From: Saliphagus infecundisoli | GTDB lineage: Archaea; Halobacteriota; Halobacteria; Halobacteriales; Natrialbaceae | Direction of reading: 5' to 3' | NCBI RefSeq assembly: GCF_020177375.1 | Contig: NZ_JAIWHV010000007.1 | Location: 96,209 to 160,208, forward strand | Length of the DNA stretch: 64,000 nt | Shown: in pieces, positions 33,632-42,463 of the stretch | Position numbering within the stretch: position 1 is the first letter of the stretch | Layout of the letters: every line of letters starts with the position of its first letter | The notes under the pieces: model-generated | What the model was told of the DNA's origin: nothing | The model's input: only the letters and a program-made list of their open reading frames with translations | The model's database searches: none | Translations under genes and position numbers: made by a program

Positions 33632-34539
33632 CAGGCTCGTGCCCGCTGGCGTCCGGGCTCGAGCCCGAGATACGACCGGAAGGTGGTGAGATCGCCCTCC
33701 TCGTAGCCGAAGACGTCGACGTCGTTGTCGTCGACGACGTTGTCGATCTCCAGGGAGCGTGCCTGATCGGGGCCGAGGGGGACCACGGGGATCGGTCCCG
33801 CCGCCGTGAGCCCGATCTTGGCCATCGCCATCGGTACCGGAACGATCCGCACGGGTTTTCCTTCGGACCGGTAGACGAGCCTCGTCACCTCGGCGAGCGT
33901 CAGGCGGTCGGGGCCGCCGATCTCGTAGGTCTTGCCGGGGTGTTCTTCGCCCTCGAGCGAATCGGCGATCATCGGCACGAGGTCCTCGACCCAGATCGGC
34001 TGAAAACGGGTCGAGCCGCCGCCGGGGAGCCCGGTCACGTACGGCGTCGTCACCAGCTTCGTGAAGGGGACGAACTCGGCGCCGTCGCCGAAGACCACCG
34101 ACGGCCGGAAGATCACCCACTCGAGGTCGGAGTCCCGGACGACCTCCTCTGCCCTCCCTTTCGCCCGGAGGTAGCCCGTGTCGGCGTTTGGATCGACGCC
34201 GAGGCCGCTGATCTGGACGAATCGGGAGACGCCGCCCTCCTCCGCGGCCCGGAGCAGGTTCTCGGTCCCGCCGAGGTGGACCTCCTCGTGGGAGGTCCCC
34301 GACGGCGTCTTGAACAGCGGCGACAGCGAGACGAGGTTGATCACCGCCTCCTGGCCGGAGACGGCGGGCGCGATCGAGTCGTAGGCGGTGACGTCGCCCA
34401 TCGCGACCTCGATACCCTCGGGCAGGTCGCCGTCGTCGGGATTTCGCGAGAGTGCGGTCACCTCGTGGCCCCGCTCGTGGAGTTCCCGACAGAGGCTCGA
34501 GCCGATGAATCCAGTTCCGCCCGCGACCAGGACCTTCAT
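33631..34539 (-). CDS. NAD(P)-binding reductase of the NDUFA9-like atypical SDR group
   Basis: The 302-residue protein begins with the Rossmann motif MKVLVAGGTGFIGSSLCREL. It follows the atypical short-chain dehydrogenase pattern, with VSRFVQISGLGVDP and YLRAKGRAEEVVRDS in place of a classical YxxxK site. IFRPSVVFGDG is the family's third motif. Members bind NADPH tightly and may stabilise respiratory complexes or act on unknown substrates. The stop codon coincides with the end of the 82-bp element. The next minus-strand gene upstream is a small membrane protein 60 bp away, perhaps in the same unit. Confidence 0.8.
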   Translation of the reverse strand: MKVLVAGGTGFIGSSLCRELHERGHEVTALSRNPDDGDLPEGIEVAMGDVTAYDSIAPAVSGQEAVINLVSLSPLFKTPSGTSHEEVHLGGTENLLRAAEEGGVSRFVQISGLGVDPNADTGYLRAKGRAEEVVRDSDLEWVIFRPSVVFGDGAEFVPFTKLVTTPYVTGLPGGGSTRFQPIWVEDLVPMIADSLEGEEHPGKTYEIGGPDRLTLAEVTRLVYRSEGKPVRIVPVPMAMAKIGLTAAGPIPVVPLGPDQARSLEIDNVVDDNDVDVFGYEEGDLTTFRSYLGLEPGRQRARA

Positions 34540-34597
34540 ACCCGGAAATAGGTCGCCACGGATAAATAAGGGAGTGGCTACATGCGTCGGGGTCGGC

Positions 34598-35053
34598 TCA
34601 CTGCGGCCGCGCGGGCCGACGGACTCCGCCGCGGAACGCCCGCAGTGAGCGGACGGTGACCCAGGCTAGGGCCACCAGACTCGCCGCCGCGCCGGCCGCG
34701 ACCACCGGCTGGCCGTTCCCGATCCCGACCGCGACTCCCTCGACGAGGAGGTCCGCGAGGACGACGCCTGCGGCGAGGGAGACGGCCGCCAGGACTGCGT
34801 GGCGGGCGATCCGCCGGGGCCACGATCCCCGGTCGAGTTCGTCGAACCCGTGGAGGCGGACGCGGGCGATCTCCATCGCGGTGACGTAGCCCAGGGCCAC
34901 CGCCAAAAGCGTGACGGCACCGCCCGTGGCAGGCTCGAGTCCGAACAGTTCCCCGATCGTCTCGAGTGCACCCAGGAGCGCGGTGACCGTGAGGGGAACG
35001 AACAACACGAGCGAGCCGGCCAGCACGGCGGCGGTGATCGCGTACTTTCGCAC
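34598..35053 (-). CDS. Hypothetical membrane protein, 151 residues
   Basis: Four hydrophobic segments are visible (about 5-25, 40-60, 85-105 and 115-135), with a basic C-terminal tail. No family is recognised. The start MRKYAITAAVLAG sits after an AT-rich stretch (TTATGAAATTACATAG, read on +), likely a promoter for this or for the divergent tmk gene. It lies on the same strand as the reductase gene 58 bp downstream. Confidence 0.55.
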   Translation of the reverse strand: MRKYAITAAVLAGSLVLFVPLTVTALLGALETIGELFGLEPATGGAVTLLAVALGYVTAMEIARVRLHGFDELDRGSWPRRIARHAVLAAVSLAAGVVLADLLVEGVAVGIGNGQPVVAAGAAASLVALAWVTVRSLRAFRGGVRRPARPQ

Positions 35054-35173
35054 GAATGAAAAGTTCGTTATGAAATTACATAGTCCTTTCGCCGGGTTCC
35101 GGACCCGTCTCGAACCGTGGGCGACGGAAGCGGGAACGAAGCCGTCATACCTCGGCGGGGACGACTGCCGGGC

Positions 35174-35758
35174 ATGCTCGTCACGCTCGAGGGGATCGAC
35201 GGCAGCGGGAAGACGACGGTCTGGGAGGCCTTACACGACACCTATCCCGACGCCACGTTCACCCGCGAGCCGACCGACTCCTGGTACGGCGAGGCGGTCG
35301 CCCGCTCGATCGGCGATCCCGAGGCGGACCCGCTGGCCGAACTCTTCCTCTACACCGCCGACCACGCCGATCACCTCTCGCGGGTGATCGAGCCCGCACT
35401 CGACGCCGGCCATCTCGTGATCTCGGATCGGTACGTCGATTCCCGGTACGCCTACCAGGGTGCGACCCTCCAGGGCCACCTCGAGCGGCCAATGGAGTAC
35501 GTCCGGGGCGTACACAGCGCCTTCACGACCGAGCCGGATCTGACGATCTACCTCGATCTCGACCCCGAGACCGCCGCCGCCCGGGCGGGCGCGACGAACA
35601 AGTTCGAGCACGCGGCCTACCTCGCCGACGTCCGGGAGAACTACCGCCGTCTGATCGACGCCGAACCCGAGCGGTTCGTCGAGGTCGACGCCTCCCGTTC
35701 GCCCGAGGAAGTGCTCGATTCCGTCGAACGCGTCCTCGCGGACGTCCTGCGTGATTAG
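35174..35758 (+). CDS. tmk: Thymidylate kinase
   Basis: Tmk phosphorylates dTMP to dTDP with ATP. The 194-residue protein has the P-loop GIDGSGKTT near residue 8, the TREP segment in [14 protein letters not shown], and the DR(Y/H) motif [13 protein letters not shown] that binds dTMP. A lid-like region follows ([14 protein letters not shown]). The ATG giving [13 protein letters not shown] is chosen because the upstream 19 codons are basic and not conserved-looking. Its stop overlaps the convergent small membrane protein gene by 4 bp. Confidence 0.93.
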   Translation: MLVTLEGIDGSGKTTVWEALHDTYPDATFTREPTDSWYGEAVARSIGDPEADPLAELFLYTADHADHLSRVIEPALDAGHLVISDRYVDSRYAYQGATLQGHLERPMEYVRGVHSAFTTEPDLTIYLDLDPETAAARAGATNKFEHAAYLADVRENYRRLIDAEPERFVEVDASRSPEEVLDSVERVLADVLRD

Positions 35759-36078
35759 CCGTCGGCCCGTTCGGGGAGTTCGACTTCGTCGGGATGGGGC
35801 ATCCAGAAGACGTCGATCGTGTAGCCAAGCGCCAGCGGCGCCACCACCATGAGCATGAGCGCCATCCCCGTCGAGCCGAGATCGGCGCCGATCCCGAGAG
35901 TGCCGGAGAGAAACAGCGTCGACGCGACGAGGGCGACGGGAACCAGAAGGACGGTGTAGACGGCCGGCCCCCACGTGCTCTCGAGGCGGATCCGGAAGAA
36001 GCGGGTCGCGACGGCTGCAATCACCGTATGGGCGGCCATCATGACCAGCAGTCCGATCCCGGCGGCGAACGACACCAT
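35755..36078 (-). CDS. Hypothetical small membrane protein
   Basis: The 107 residues carry three to four hydrophobic segments (for example [19 protein letters not shown] and [18 protein letters not shown]) and an acidic C-terminal tail ([13 protein letters not shown]). It is widespread-looking in haloarchaea, but I cannot assign a named family. It is convergent with tmk and 118 bp from the RAM-domain gene on the same strand. No cofactor or metal site is visible. Confidence 0.6.
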   Translation of the reverse strand: MVSFAAGIGLLVMMAAHTVIAAVATRFFRIRLESTWGPAVYTVLLVPVALVASTLFLSGTLGIGADLGSTGMALMLMVVAPLALGYTIDVFWMPHPDEVELPERADG

Positions 36079-36196
36079 ACCACCCCTATCGGCCCGACGC
36101 TCTTTTCGGTGTCGGTACTGTCTGCTGTCCGGGTTTCCGGCGAAACTACGCGCCCTGGGAGCTCGTCGGCACGGACGTACGGCAGTCCGTCGAAGG

Positions 36197-36427
36197 TCAG
36201 TCCATCGCGATGTAGGTCTTCGTGTCCGTCACGCCACCGATCCCCTGGATCTTAGAGGAGACGGTCTCGAGGACGTCGTAGACCTCCGCGGCCTCGACCT
36301 CCGCGATGACGTCGTAGTTGCCGGCAACGATGTGGGCTCCCTCGACCGCTCCGACCCCACGAATGTCCTCGAGGAGCCCTTCGGACTCCCCGGCCTCGGT
36401 CTTGACCATGATGAACGCGTGGACCAT
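36197..36427 (-). CDS. Stand-alone Lrp/AsnC-type RAM domain protein (1)
   Basis: At 76 residues this is only the effector-binding RAM (ACT-like) half of an Lrp/AsnC regulator, without the DNA-binding helix-turn-helix. The pattern HAFIMVKTEAGESEGLLEDI then GAHIVAGNYDVIAEVE is typical. Such proteins sense amino acids or regulate a partner by binding. It is divergent from trkA across a 98-bp gap with a shared promoter region, and a second RAM protein follows trkA. The pair and TrkA may form one regulatory set. Confidence 0.85.
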   Translation of the reverse strand: MVHAFIMVKTEAGESEGLLEDIRGVGAVEGAHIVAGNYDVIAEVEAAEVYDVLETVSSKIQGIGGVTDTKTYIAMD

Positions 36428-36525
36428 CTCTCGGTGTGGTACTTCCCCACATGACTAAAGCTTTTGCCCGATCTCGTGCCGCCAGCGGGGCAACCTTATT
36501 GACGGGTGGGATCGTATGTGGGTCC

Positions 36526-37224
36526 ATGACAATGCGGTTCGTCATCGTCGGTGCGGGACGGGTCGGGCTCCGGACGGCCCGGGTTCTCCGGGAGGAAGGC
36601 CACGAGGTCACCCTGATCGAGCGGGCCGGCGACCGGGCAGACCGGGCGGCCGAGCAGGGCTTTACGGTCGTCGCCGGCGACGGCGCTCGCGAGGAAGTCC
36701 TGGTGGAAGCGGGAATCGAGGACGCCGACGCCGTCGGCGCGCTCACCGGCGATCTGAACGTCAACTTCGCCGCGTGTATGATCGCCGACCACTACGGCTG
36801 CCGAACGATCATGCGCATCGACGAGGACTACCGCGAGGAGATCTACCGGAAGTACGCCGACGAGGTAGACGAGGTGATCTACCCCGAACGCCTGGGCGCG
36901 ATGGGTGCGAAGAACGCCTTACTGGGCGGGACGATCCGGGCGATCGCCGACATCGCCCAGAATCTCCAGGTCGTCGAGCTCACGATCACCGCCGAGGCGC
37001 CCGTCCGGGGGTATACGATCAGCGAACTCCAGCTTCCGGCCGACGCAACCCTCCTCGCGTTCGGCAAACGCGACGGCGAACTGGGGATTCCCAGCCCCGA
37101 CGAGTCCCTAGAGGAGGGCGACCGCCTCGTCGTCCTCGCGGACTTCGCGGTGTTGAGCGACGTCCGCCAGATCCTCGTCGGCGAACCGGAGAGACGGGCC
37201 GCCGTCGAGGGGGGTGTCCGCTGA
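36526..37224 (+). CDS. trkA: TrkA-type potassium-channel/transport regulator
   Basis: TrkA binds NAD(H) or nucleotides at the cytoplasmic face of Trk/Ktr K+ transporters and controls gating. The N-terminal TrkA-N domain shows the dinucleotide motif VIVGAGRVGLRTARVL. RTIMRIDEDYREEIY is in the middle, and a TrkA-C domain follows (about residues 145-225, ending GDRLVVLADFAVLSDVRQIL). The ATG at 36526 is used because a TATA-like box (CTTATTG) lies about 27-30 nt before it; one 6 nt downstream is also possible. The stop overlaps the start of the next gene (TGATG). The membrane subunit is not here. Confidence 0.88.
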   Translation: MTMRFVIVGAGRVGLRTARVLREEGHEVTLIERAGDRADRAAEQGFTVVAGDGAREEVLVEAGIEDADAVGALTGDLNVNFAACMIADHYGCRTIMRIDEDYREEIYRKYADEVDEVIYPERLGAMGAKNALLGGTIRAIADIAQNLQVVELTITAEAPVRGYTISELQLPADATLLAFGKRDGELGIPSPDESLEEGDRLVVLADFAVLSDVRQILVGEPERRAAVEGGVR

Positions 37225-37454
37225 TGGTCACCGCCTTCGTAATGGTGAAAGCGAACACGGGCGAGGCCGACCGGCTCCGTGAGTCCATCGAGAGCATCGA
37301 GGGCGTCGAGTCGGCCCACATCGTCGCGGGCGACGTGGACATCATCGCGAAAGCCAGCGTCGAGACCCCCGCGGAGATAAAGGGGATCGCGGCGACCGAG
37401 ATCCAGGGAATTCGAGGCGTCGAACGGACCCAGACCTACATGGCGATGGATTAG
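37224..37454 (+). CDS. Stand-alone Lrp/AsnC-type RAM domain protein (2), coupled to trkA
   Basis: Again 76 residues, RAM domain only, closely related to the protein encoded at 36197: VTAFVMVKANTGEADRL and HIVAGDVDIIAKASVE. The start overlaps the trkA stop by one base, so synthesis is coupled to trkA. The RAM domain could sense a small molecule such as an amino acid and pass the signal to TrkA. Such pairs are common in haloarchaea. Function has not been shown from sequence alone. Confidence 0.85.
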   Translation: MVTAFVMVKANTGEADRLRESIESIEGVESAHIVAGDVDIIAKASVETPAEIKGIAATEIQGIRGVERTQTYMAMD

Positions 37455-37571
37455 GCGGCGAACGACCGGCGTCATGCCTCCCTCGCCGCGGGCCGGTCGA
37501 GTCCCCGGCTTCGTCCTCGCTTGAGGGGCTCATCGGCTCGGGGCAACGGCGACGCAAATAAATCCGGGACC

Positions 37572-38063
37572 TCAGTCGATGTCGATCCGCCGAGAGTCCC
37601 CGCCCGGCGAGAGCTTCGGCAGGGTTACCGTCAGCACGCCATTTGCGTACGACGCCGAGACTCCCTCCTCGTCTACCGGCTCCGGGAGCCGGAGCCGCCG
37701 GCTCACGGACTGGCGGGTCCGCTCGCGTCGGATGTAGTGGGTGGGCTCGTCGTCGGCCGTCGTGATCTCCGTGCCCTCGTCTTTCCCGTCGTCGCTCCCG
37801 ATGCCGACATCGGCCTCGTACTCCCGGCGGTCCTCGCGGTCGGCCTCGATCCGGAGGGTGCCCTCGGCGAGCCGGAGATCGATGTCGTCGATCTCGTAGC
37901 CGGGGAGGTCGGCGGTGACGACGTACTCGTCATCGTGGTCGGCGACGTCGACCGCGACCGAGCCGGGCGACGGAAAGCCCGAGCCCCGTGCCATCCCCTC
38001 CTCGACCTGTCTGCTGAGGCGGTTCAACAGTTCCTCGACCTCGTCGAACGGGTTCCGTCCCAT
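37572..38063 (-). CDS. Hsp20-type small heat-shock protein
   Basis: The 163-residue chaperone has an N-terminal arm (MGRNPFDEVEELLNRL), an alpha-crystallin domain from about 45 to 150, with YVVTADLPGYEIDDI and the family ending SYANGVLTVTLPKL, and a short tail (GDSRRIDID). An acidic insert (DDGKDEGTEITTADDE) makes it a haloarchaeal form. The ATG is placed by a TATA-like TTTATCC about 27 nt upstream on the minus strand, giving a leaderless transcript; a longer frame runs into the 82-bp repeat. Its role is to hold unfolding proteins. Confidence 0.88.
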   Translation of the reverse strand: MGRNPFDEVEELLNRLSRQVEEGMARGSGFPSPGSVAVDVADHDDEYVVTADLPGYEIDDIDLRLAEGTLRIEADREDRREYEADVGIGSDDGKDEGTEITTADDEPTHYIRRERTRQSVSRRLRLPEPVDEEGVSASYANGVLTVTLPKLSPGGDSRRIDID

Positions 38064-38145
38064 AGAGGCGAGTACGGGATCGGGGAGGATAAACGCAACC
38101 CCTTCCTGCTCTCGAGGCTCCTGCCACCCGGGCCGACCCCGGCTC

Positions 38146-38227
38146 ATAGGGTCGGTTACAACGGTGTCCCGTTCGATCGCAGTCCCGTGTTGCGATCGAT
38201 GGTGCACTGACTTGGAACCGCCCCTAT
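38146..38227. mobile_element. 82-bp inverted-repeat element, copy B
   Basis: This is the inverted counterpart of the element at 33550: same 82-bp length, about 89 percent identity by eye. Its ends are ATAGGGTCGGTTACAA and TTGGAACCGCCCCTAT (one extra mismatch in the right arm). Its right end again gives the first base of the TGA stop of the minus-strand gene beside it (pheA). Both copies share the internal CGATCGAACGG. See the finding on stop-codon placement. Confidence 0.75.
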
Positions 38228-39033
38228 CACTCGACGACGTGCTCGATGTCGTAGGAGCCGAGCCGCCGGACCCACCCCTCGCGTACGATCGCCTCTACGT
38301 CCTCGATCGCGGCCTGCGTACGGGCCTCGTAGAGCCCCGCGGCGACGTCGATGTGGAAGACGTAGTCGCCGAGACGCTCGCCGCTCGGGCGTGACTCGAC
38401 TCTGGTGAGGTTGACGTCGCGCTCGGCGAAGGGCTCGAGCAGTTCGAGCAGGAGTCCGGGGTAGTTCGCGTCCGGGTAGACGACCAGCGAGGTCTTCCCG
38501 CCGCCCGTCGAGCGTGCGGCGGCGGGCGCGAGGACGAAAAACCGGGTCGCGTTCGAGGACTGGTCCTGGATGTCCTCGGCGAGGACCTGGAGATCCCCGC
38601 CCGCGTTGTCGGGGTGGCCGATCCCCGCGACCGAGGAATCCTCGCGAGCGCGTTCGACCCCTTGGGCCGTGCTCGCGACGGCCTCGAGGGCGACGTCAGG
38701 GTACTCCCGTTCAAGGTAGTTGCGACACTGTGCGAGCGCCTGTGAGTGGCTCGCGACCGTCTCGAAGGTGGGTCCCTGGGCGAGCAACGCGTGTCTGATC
38801 GGGGTAACGATCTCGCGGACGACGGCGACGTCGTACTCCGCGAGGGCGTCCAGGCTCTCGGTGACGCTGCCCTCGATGCTGTTCTCGATGGGGATCACTC
38901 CGCGGCCGTCGGTGCTTCCGGCGACGTGTTCGACGATCGCCGTCACCGACTGGCGAAAGTCGACGTCGTCGCCGACCGTCCGGGCCGCACGATGGGAGTA
39001 GGTCCCTTCGGGACCGAGGGTGACTACGGTCAT
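38227..39033 (-). CDS. pheA: Prephenate dehydratase
   Basis: PheA converts prephenate to phenylpyruvate for phenylalanine synthesis. The 268 residues include the entry TLGPEGTYSHRAA, IPIENSIEGSV, the catalytic TRF motif (NATRFFVLAP) and a C-terminal ACT domain with the family's ESRP motif (LTRVESRPSGERLGDYVF), which binds phenylalanine as feedback inhibitor. There is no fused chorismate mutase. It is preceded on the same strand by the NarK-type gene 46 bp upstream. The TGA stop sits at the edge of the 82-bp element. Confidence 0.94.
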   Translation of the reverse strand: MTVVTLGPEGTYSHRAARTVGDDVDFRQSVTAIVEHVAGSTDGRGVIPIENSIEGSVTESLDALAEYDVAVVREIVTPIRHALLAQGPTFETVASHSQALAQCRNYLEREYPDVALEAVASTAQGVERAREDSSVAGIGHPDNAGGDLQVLAEDIQDQSSNATRFFVLAPAAARSTGGGKTSLVVYPDANYPGLLLELLEPFAERDVNLTRVESRPSGERLGDYVFHIDVAAGLYEARTQAAIEDVEAIVREGWVRRLGSYDIEHVVE

Positions 39034-39079
39034 CGTCGGCGTCTACGGGGGGAGGGAGAAAAGGCCGTCGGGTTCCGTC

Positions 39080-40405
39080 TCAGTCGCCGGCAGGGGTTCC
39101 CTCGCTGGCGTCGGCCGCAGGCGGCTTCTCGACGAGCCAGCCGCCGGTCGTCGCCTGTTCGGCGACATGGGGCTGGAATACCCACGCCGCGAGGACGAGG
39201 ATGGGGACCATCGTGCCCGCGACGACGGCGTATCCCAGGTGGAGGTTCGGGAGGAAGGCCGCCGAGAACACCAGCGGGTAGATCGAGCCGCCCGAGGAGC
39301 CGATCCCGCCGACGACGCCGGCGACCGACCCCGAGCTATCGGGGAACATCGCGGGCACCTGCGCGAAGATCGCGCCCTCGGAGAACGCACAGCCCATCCC
39401 GACGAAAAAGCCCGCGACGACCGCGACGTAGATGTTGCCGGTCAGGCCGGCGGCGGTCATCCCGACCATCGCACAGACGACGAAAACCAGCGTCGCGAAC
39501 GTCCACTGCTCGCGGTAGCGCCCGTCGAACCACGGCAGGAGCTCGATCTCGTCGCGGGCGACGCGGTCGCTGACGTAGCCTCCGATCGGCCGGAGGAGCC
39601 CGGCGGCGATCGAGAACGTCGCCGCGAACGTCGCCGCGATCACGAGGTCGCCCTCGCCGAAGGCCTCCCGGTAGTAGGTGCCGAGCCAGCCGTTCATCGC
39701 CAGCTCGAGCCCGAAGGTCATCACGTAGGCGACCGAAAGCACGACGGCGCCGTAGCGGGTGGCGATGTAGAGCCACTGCTGGGGCGTCACGCCGGCCTTG
39801 GTCGCCTCGCGCTTCTTCGTGCTCTTTGCAGCGTCGCCGAAGAGGAAGTAGACGACGCCCAAAACGATCGCGAGCACGCCGGTGTAGAAGAAGGCGGCCC
39901 GCCAGTTGGTCGCAAAGAGGGGACCGGCGTAGCCCTCGCCGAAGATCCTCGGGAGGGTGAAGTAGGCGCCGATCCCCGCGCCGGCGTTGCCGATGCCCGC
40001 GAAGATCCCCTCGGCGGTGCCGAGTTCCTCCTCCTCGAACCACTCGGAGACGTGCTGGATGCCGATGACGAAGGTGATCCCCGCCAGCGAGGCGACGATT
40101 CGCGAGGCGGTAAAGACCTCGTAGGTCGTCGCGTAGGCGCTGATGATACAGAACACCCCAACGGTTACCATCGTGGCCCCGGCGGTCACCGGCGCGCCGA
40201 ACTTATCGGTCAGCGGGCCGATGACGATCCGCCCGAGCGGGACGGCAATGACCGCGGCACTCGAGACGATTCCCAACTCTGCGACCGAGAGGCCGAACTC
40301 CTCTGCGATGCCGCCGGTAAAGGGCGCGAAGGAAAACCAGATCACGAACCCGAGGTTGAACATCGCCGTCGCCAGCAGGAGGTTCTTCCACTTGCCGGCG
40401 ATCAC
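39080..40405 (-). CDS. narK: MFS transporter, nitrate/nitrite porter type
   Basis: The 441-residue protein has about twelve hydrophobic segments and follows the NarK family of the major facilitator superfamily. Nitrate-signature-like stretches are visible ([17 protein letters not shown] and [18 protein letters not shown]), as is the conserved [14 protein letters not shown] loop after helix 2. It would take up nitrate or export nitrite. No nar, nas or nir enzyme is adjacent. The GTG start overlaps the stop of a 50-residue upstream ORF (GTGA), so its translation is coupled. It could also carry another anion. Confidence 0.85.
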   Translation of the reverse strand: MIAGKWKNLLLATAMFNLGFVIWFSFAPFTGGIAEEFGLSVAELGIVSSAAVIAVPLGRIVIGPLTDKFGAPVTAGATMVTVGVFCIISAYATTYEVFTASRIVASLAGITFVIGIQHVSEWFEEEELGTAEGIFAGIGNAGAGIGAYFTLPRIFGEGYAGPLFATNWRAAFFYTGVLAIVLGVVYFLFGDAAKSTKKREATKAGVTPQQWLYIATRYGAVVLSVAYVMTFGLELAMNGWLGTYYREAFGEGDLVIAATFAATFSIAAGLLRPIGGYVSDRVARDEIELLPWFDGRYREQWTFATLVFVVCAMVGMTAAGLTGNIYVAVVAGFFVGMGCAFSEGAIFAQVPAMFPDSSGSVAGVVGGIGSSGGSIYPLVFSAAFLPNLHLGYAVVAGTMVPILVLAAWVFQPHVAEQATTGGWLVEKPPAADASEGTPAGD

Positions 40406-40554
40406 GGCCGGTCACCTCCCGGGGTAGACGCCGGTGGCTCGACGGGCACTTCGGACAACGTCGGTTCCGAACACGACGAGAGATCGCCACCATCGTTTCC
40501 TAATTGTTCACTATCGTCCACTGATTTCCCGAGTTGCACCCTGTTTGTGCACAT
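40402..40554 (-). CDS. 50-residue leaderless ORF coupled to narK
   Basis: The frame runs from an ATG to a TGA that overlaps the GTG start of narK. The peptide ([19 protein letters not shown]..., ending STPGGDRP) is acidic, contains two Cys (residues 2 and 29), and matches no family. A strong TATA-like box (TTTATATTG on the minus strand) lies about 25-30 nt before the ATG, so transcription should begin at the start codon. It may be a real small protein or a leader peptide that controls narK translation. Confidence 0.5.
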   Translation of the reverse strand: MCTNRVQLGKSVDDSEQLGNDGGDLSSCSEPTLSEVPVEPPASTPGGDRP

Positions 40555-40576
40555 CTTCCTGTACGGCCGCACCCTC

Positions 40577-40603
40577 CCACACAATATAAACGTGATTATG
40601 TGG
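40577..40603 (-). promoter_or_regulatory. Palindromic operator around the TATA box of the narK unit
   Basis: On the + strand the arms CCACACAA and TTATGTGG form an inverted repeat with 7 of 8 positions matching, separated by 11 bp. The TATA-like sequence of the minus-strand promoter lies within it. A protein bound here would block or recruit transcription factors for the narK unit. A perfect IR (GATATT-AGG-AATATC) also lies 20 bp further upstream at about 40622-40636. Confidence 0.5.
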
Positions 40604-40802
40604 AAACCGGGAACATATATACTGATATTAGGAATATCATCCAAACACCGTTTCGAACCGGCGGGGGTCAGTGGGGGAATTCGGAACGGGTGCGTTCGAG
40701 GGTGGATTCCGGGGAGCGGAGAGAGCAGTGATACCGAGGCCCATAGAGCCACTTTCTGCAGGCAACGGAAGCGTTTACCCGCTCGGCACGAGTGACTCGC
40801 GC

Positions 40803-42383
40803 ATGAAGGTCCTGGTCACGGACCCCATCGCCGAGGCGGGGCTGGCCGTCCTCCGCGATGCGGGCCACGACGTACAGACGGGGTACGACCTCGAGGGCGA
40901 GCGACTCCACGAGGCCGTTTCCGACGCCCACGCGCTGATCGTTCGGTCGGGCACCGAGGTCACCGCCGACCTCCTCGAGTCCGCCGAGGAACTCGTCATC
41001 GTCGGACGCGCGGGGATCGGGACGGACAACATCGACCACGATGCCGCAACCGACCGGGGCGTGATCGTCGCAAACGCGCCGGAGGGCAACGTCCGGGCGG
41101 CCGCAGAACACACGGTCGCGATGGCCTTTGCCGTCGCCCGGTCGATCCCCCAGGCCCACACCCGACTCAAGACCGGCGAGTGGGCGAAAGGCGACTACAT
41201 GGGTCGGGAGTTAAAGGGCAAGACCCTGGGCGTCGTCGGCTTCGGCCGGGTCGGCCAGGAGGTCGCCAAGAAACTCGACTCCTTGGGGATGGACGTCGTC
41301 GCCTTCGACCCCTACATCTCCGCCGAACGCGCCGAGCGCATCGGCGCCGAACTCGTCGAACTAGAGGACTGCCTCGAGCGCGCGGACTTCCTCTCGATGC
41401 ACACCCCCCTCACCCCCGAGACGGAGGACCTCATCGGCGAGGCCGAACTCGAGAAGCTCGAAGGAGGGTACGTCATCAACTGTTCGCGCGGCGGCGTCAT
41501 CGACGAGGACGCCCTCGCGGCGAAAGTAGACGACGGTACCGTCGCTGGCGCGGCCCTCGACGTCTTCACCGAGGAGCCCCTTCCCGAGGACTCTCCCCTG
41601 TTGTACGTCGAGGACGTCATCGTCACGCCCCACCTGGGCGCCTCGACGGAGGCCGCCCAGGAGAACGTCGCGACCTCGACGGCCCGCCAGGTCGTCGCCG
41701 CCCTCGCGGGCGAACCGGTCGCCAACGCCCTGAACGCCCCCTCGATCGACGAGACCGCCTTCCCGCGGCTCGCACCGTACATCGAGATCGCAGAGACCGC
41801 CGGCATGATCGCGACCCAACTGCTCGACGGCCGGATCGAGGCAGTCGAGGTCACCTACGAGGGCGAGATCGCCGACGAGGACCTCGAGTTCGTCACCGCC
41901 TCGGCGCTGAAGGGCGTCTTCGACCCCCTCGAGTGGCAGGTCAACGCCGTCAACGCGCCGGGGATCGCCGACGATCGAGGGGTGGACGTCACCGAGTCGA
42001 AGACGCGCCAGGCCGAGGACTTCCAGAGCCTGATCTCGGTGACCGTCAGCGACGGCGAACGCGAGGTCGCCGTCGACGGCACTCTCTTCGCCGGCGAGGA
42101 CCCCCGGATCGTCCGGATCGACGGCTACCGCGTCGACGCGATCCCCCACGGGAAGATGGTCGTCACCCGAAACACCGACGAACCCGGCGTCATCGGCCTC
42201 ATCGGCACCGTCATGGGAACCCACGGCGTCAACATCGCGGGGATGTTCAACGCCCGCGAGACGATCGGCGGCGAGGCACTTACGGTTTACAACGTCGATG
42301 GCGACGTCCCCGACGCCGCACGCGAGGAACTCGAGGGCGACGACCGGATCGTCGAGGTCCGGTACCTCACACTGAACGGCTGA
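40803..42383 (+). CDS. serA: D-3-phosphoglycerate dehydrogenase
   Basis: SerA oxidises 3-phosphoglycerate to phosphohydroxypyruvate, the first step of serine synthesis. The 526-residue form has a substrate domain with the NIDHDAA segment, an NAD-binding fold with GVVGFGRVGQEVA, the SRGGVIDEDAL motif and TPHLGAST with the catalytic His. An extra intervening domain and a C-terminal ACT domain (TDEPGVIGLIGTVMGTHGVNI) follow, the long type found in many archaea and plants, open to serine feedback. A TATA-like GCGTTTACC lies about 30 nt before the ATG, suggesting a leaderless transcript. serB lies 430 bp downstream on the other strand. Confidence 0.95.
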   Translation: MKVLVTDPIAEAGLAVLRDAGHDVQTGYDLEGERLHEAVSDAHALIVRSGTEVTADLLESAEELVIVGRAGIGTDNIDHDAATDRGVIVANAPEGNVRAAAEHTVAMAFAVARSIPQAHTRLKTGEWAKGDYMGRELKGKTLGVVGFGRVGQEVAKKLDSLGMDVVAFDPYISAERAERIGAELVELEDCLERADFLSMHTPLTPETEDLIGEAELEKLEGGYVINCSRGGVIDEDALAAKVDDGTVAGAALDVFTEEPLPEDSPLLYVEDVIVTPHLGASTEAAQENVATSTARQVVAALAGEPVANALNAPSIDETAFPRLAPYIEIAETAGMIATQLLDGRIEAVEVTYEGEIADEDLEFVTASALKGVFDPLEWQVNAVNAPGIADDRGVDVTESKTRQAEDFQSLISVTVSDGEREVAVDGTLFAGEDPRIVRIDGYRVDAIPHGKMVVTRNTDEPGVIGLIGTVMGTHGVNIAGMFNARETIGGEALTVYNVDGDVPDAAREELEGDDRIVEVRYLTLNG

Positions 42384-42463
42384 CCCGCTCTACTCACCCC
42401 GGCGGTCGCGGTACCACGACCCTCGCAAGGGTTATCCGTACACCGGGGCTACGATTGGTTGCA

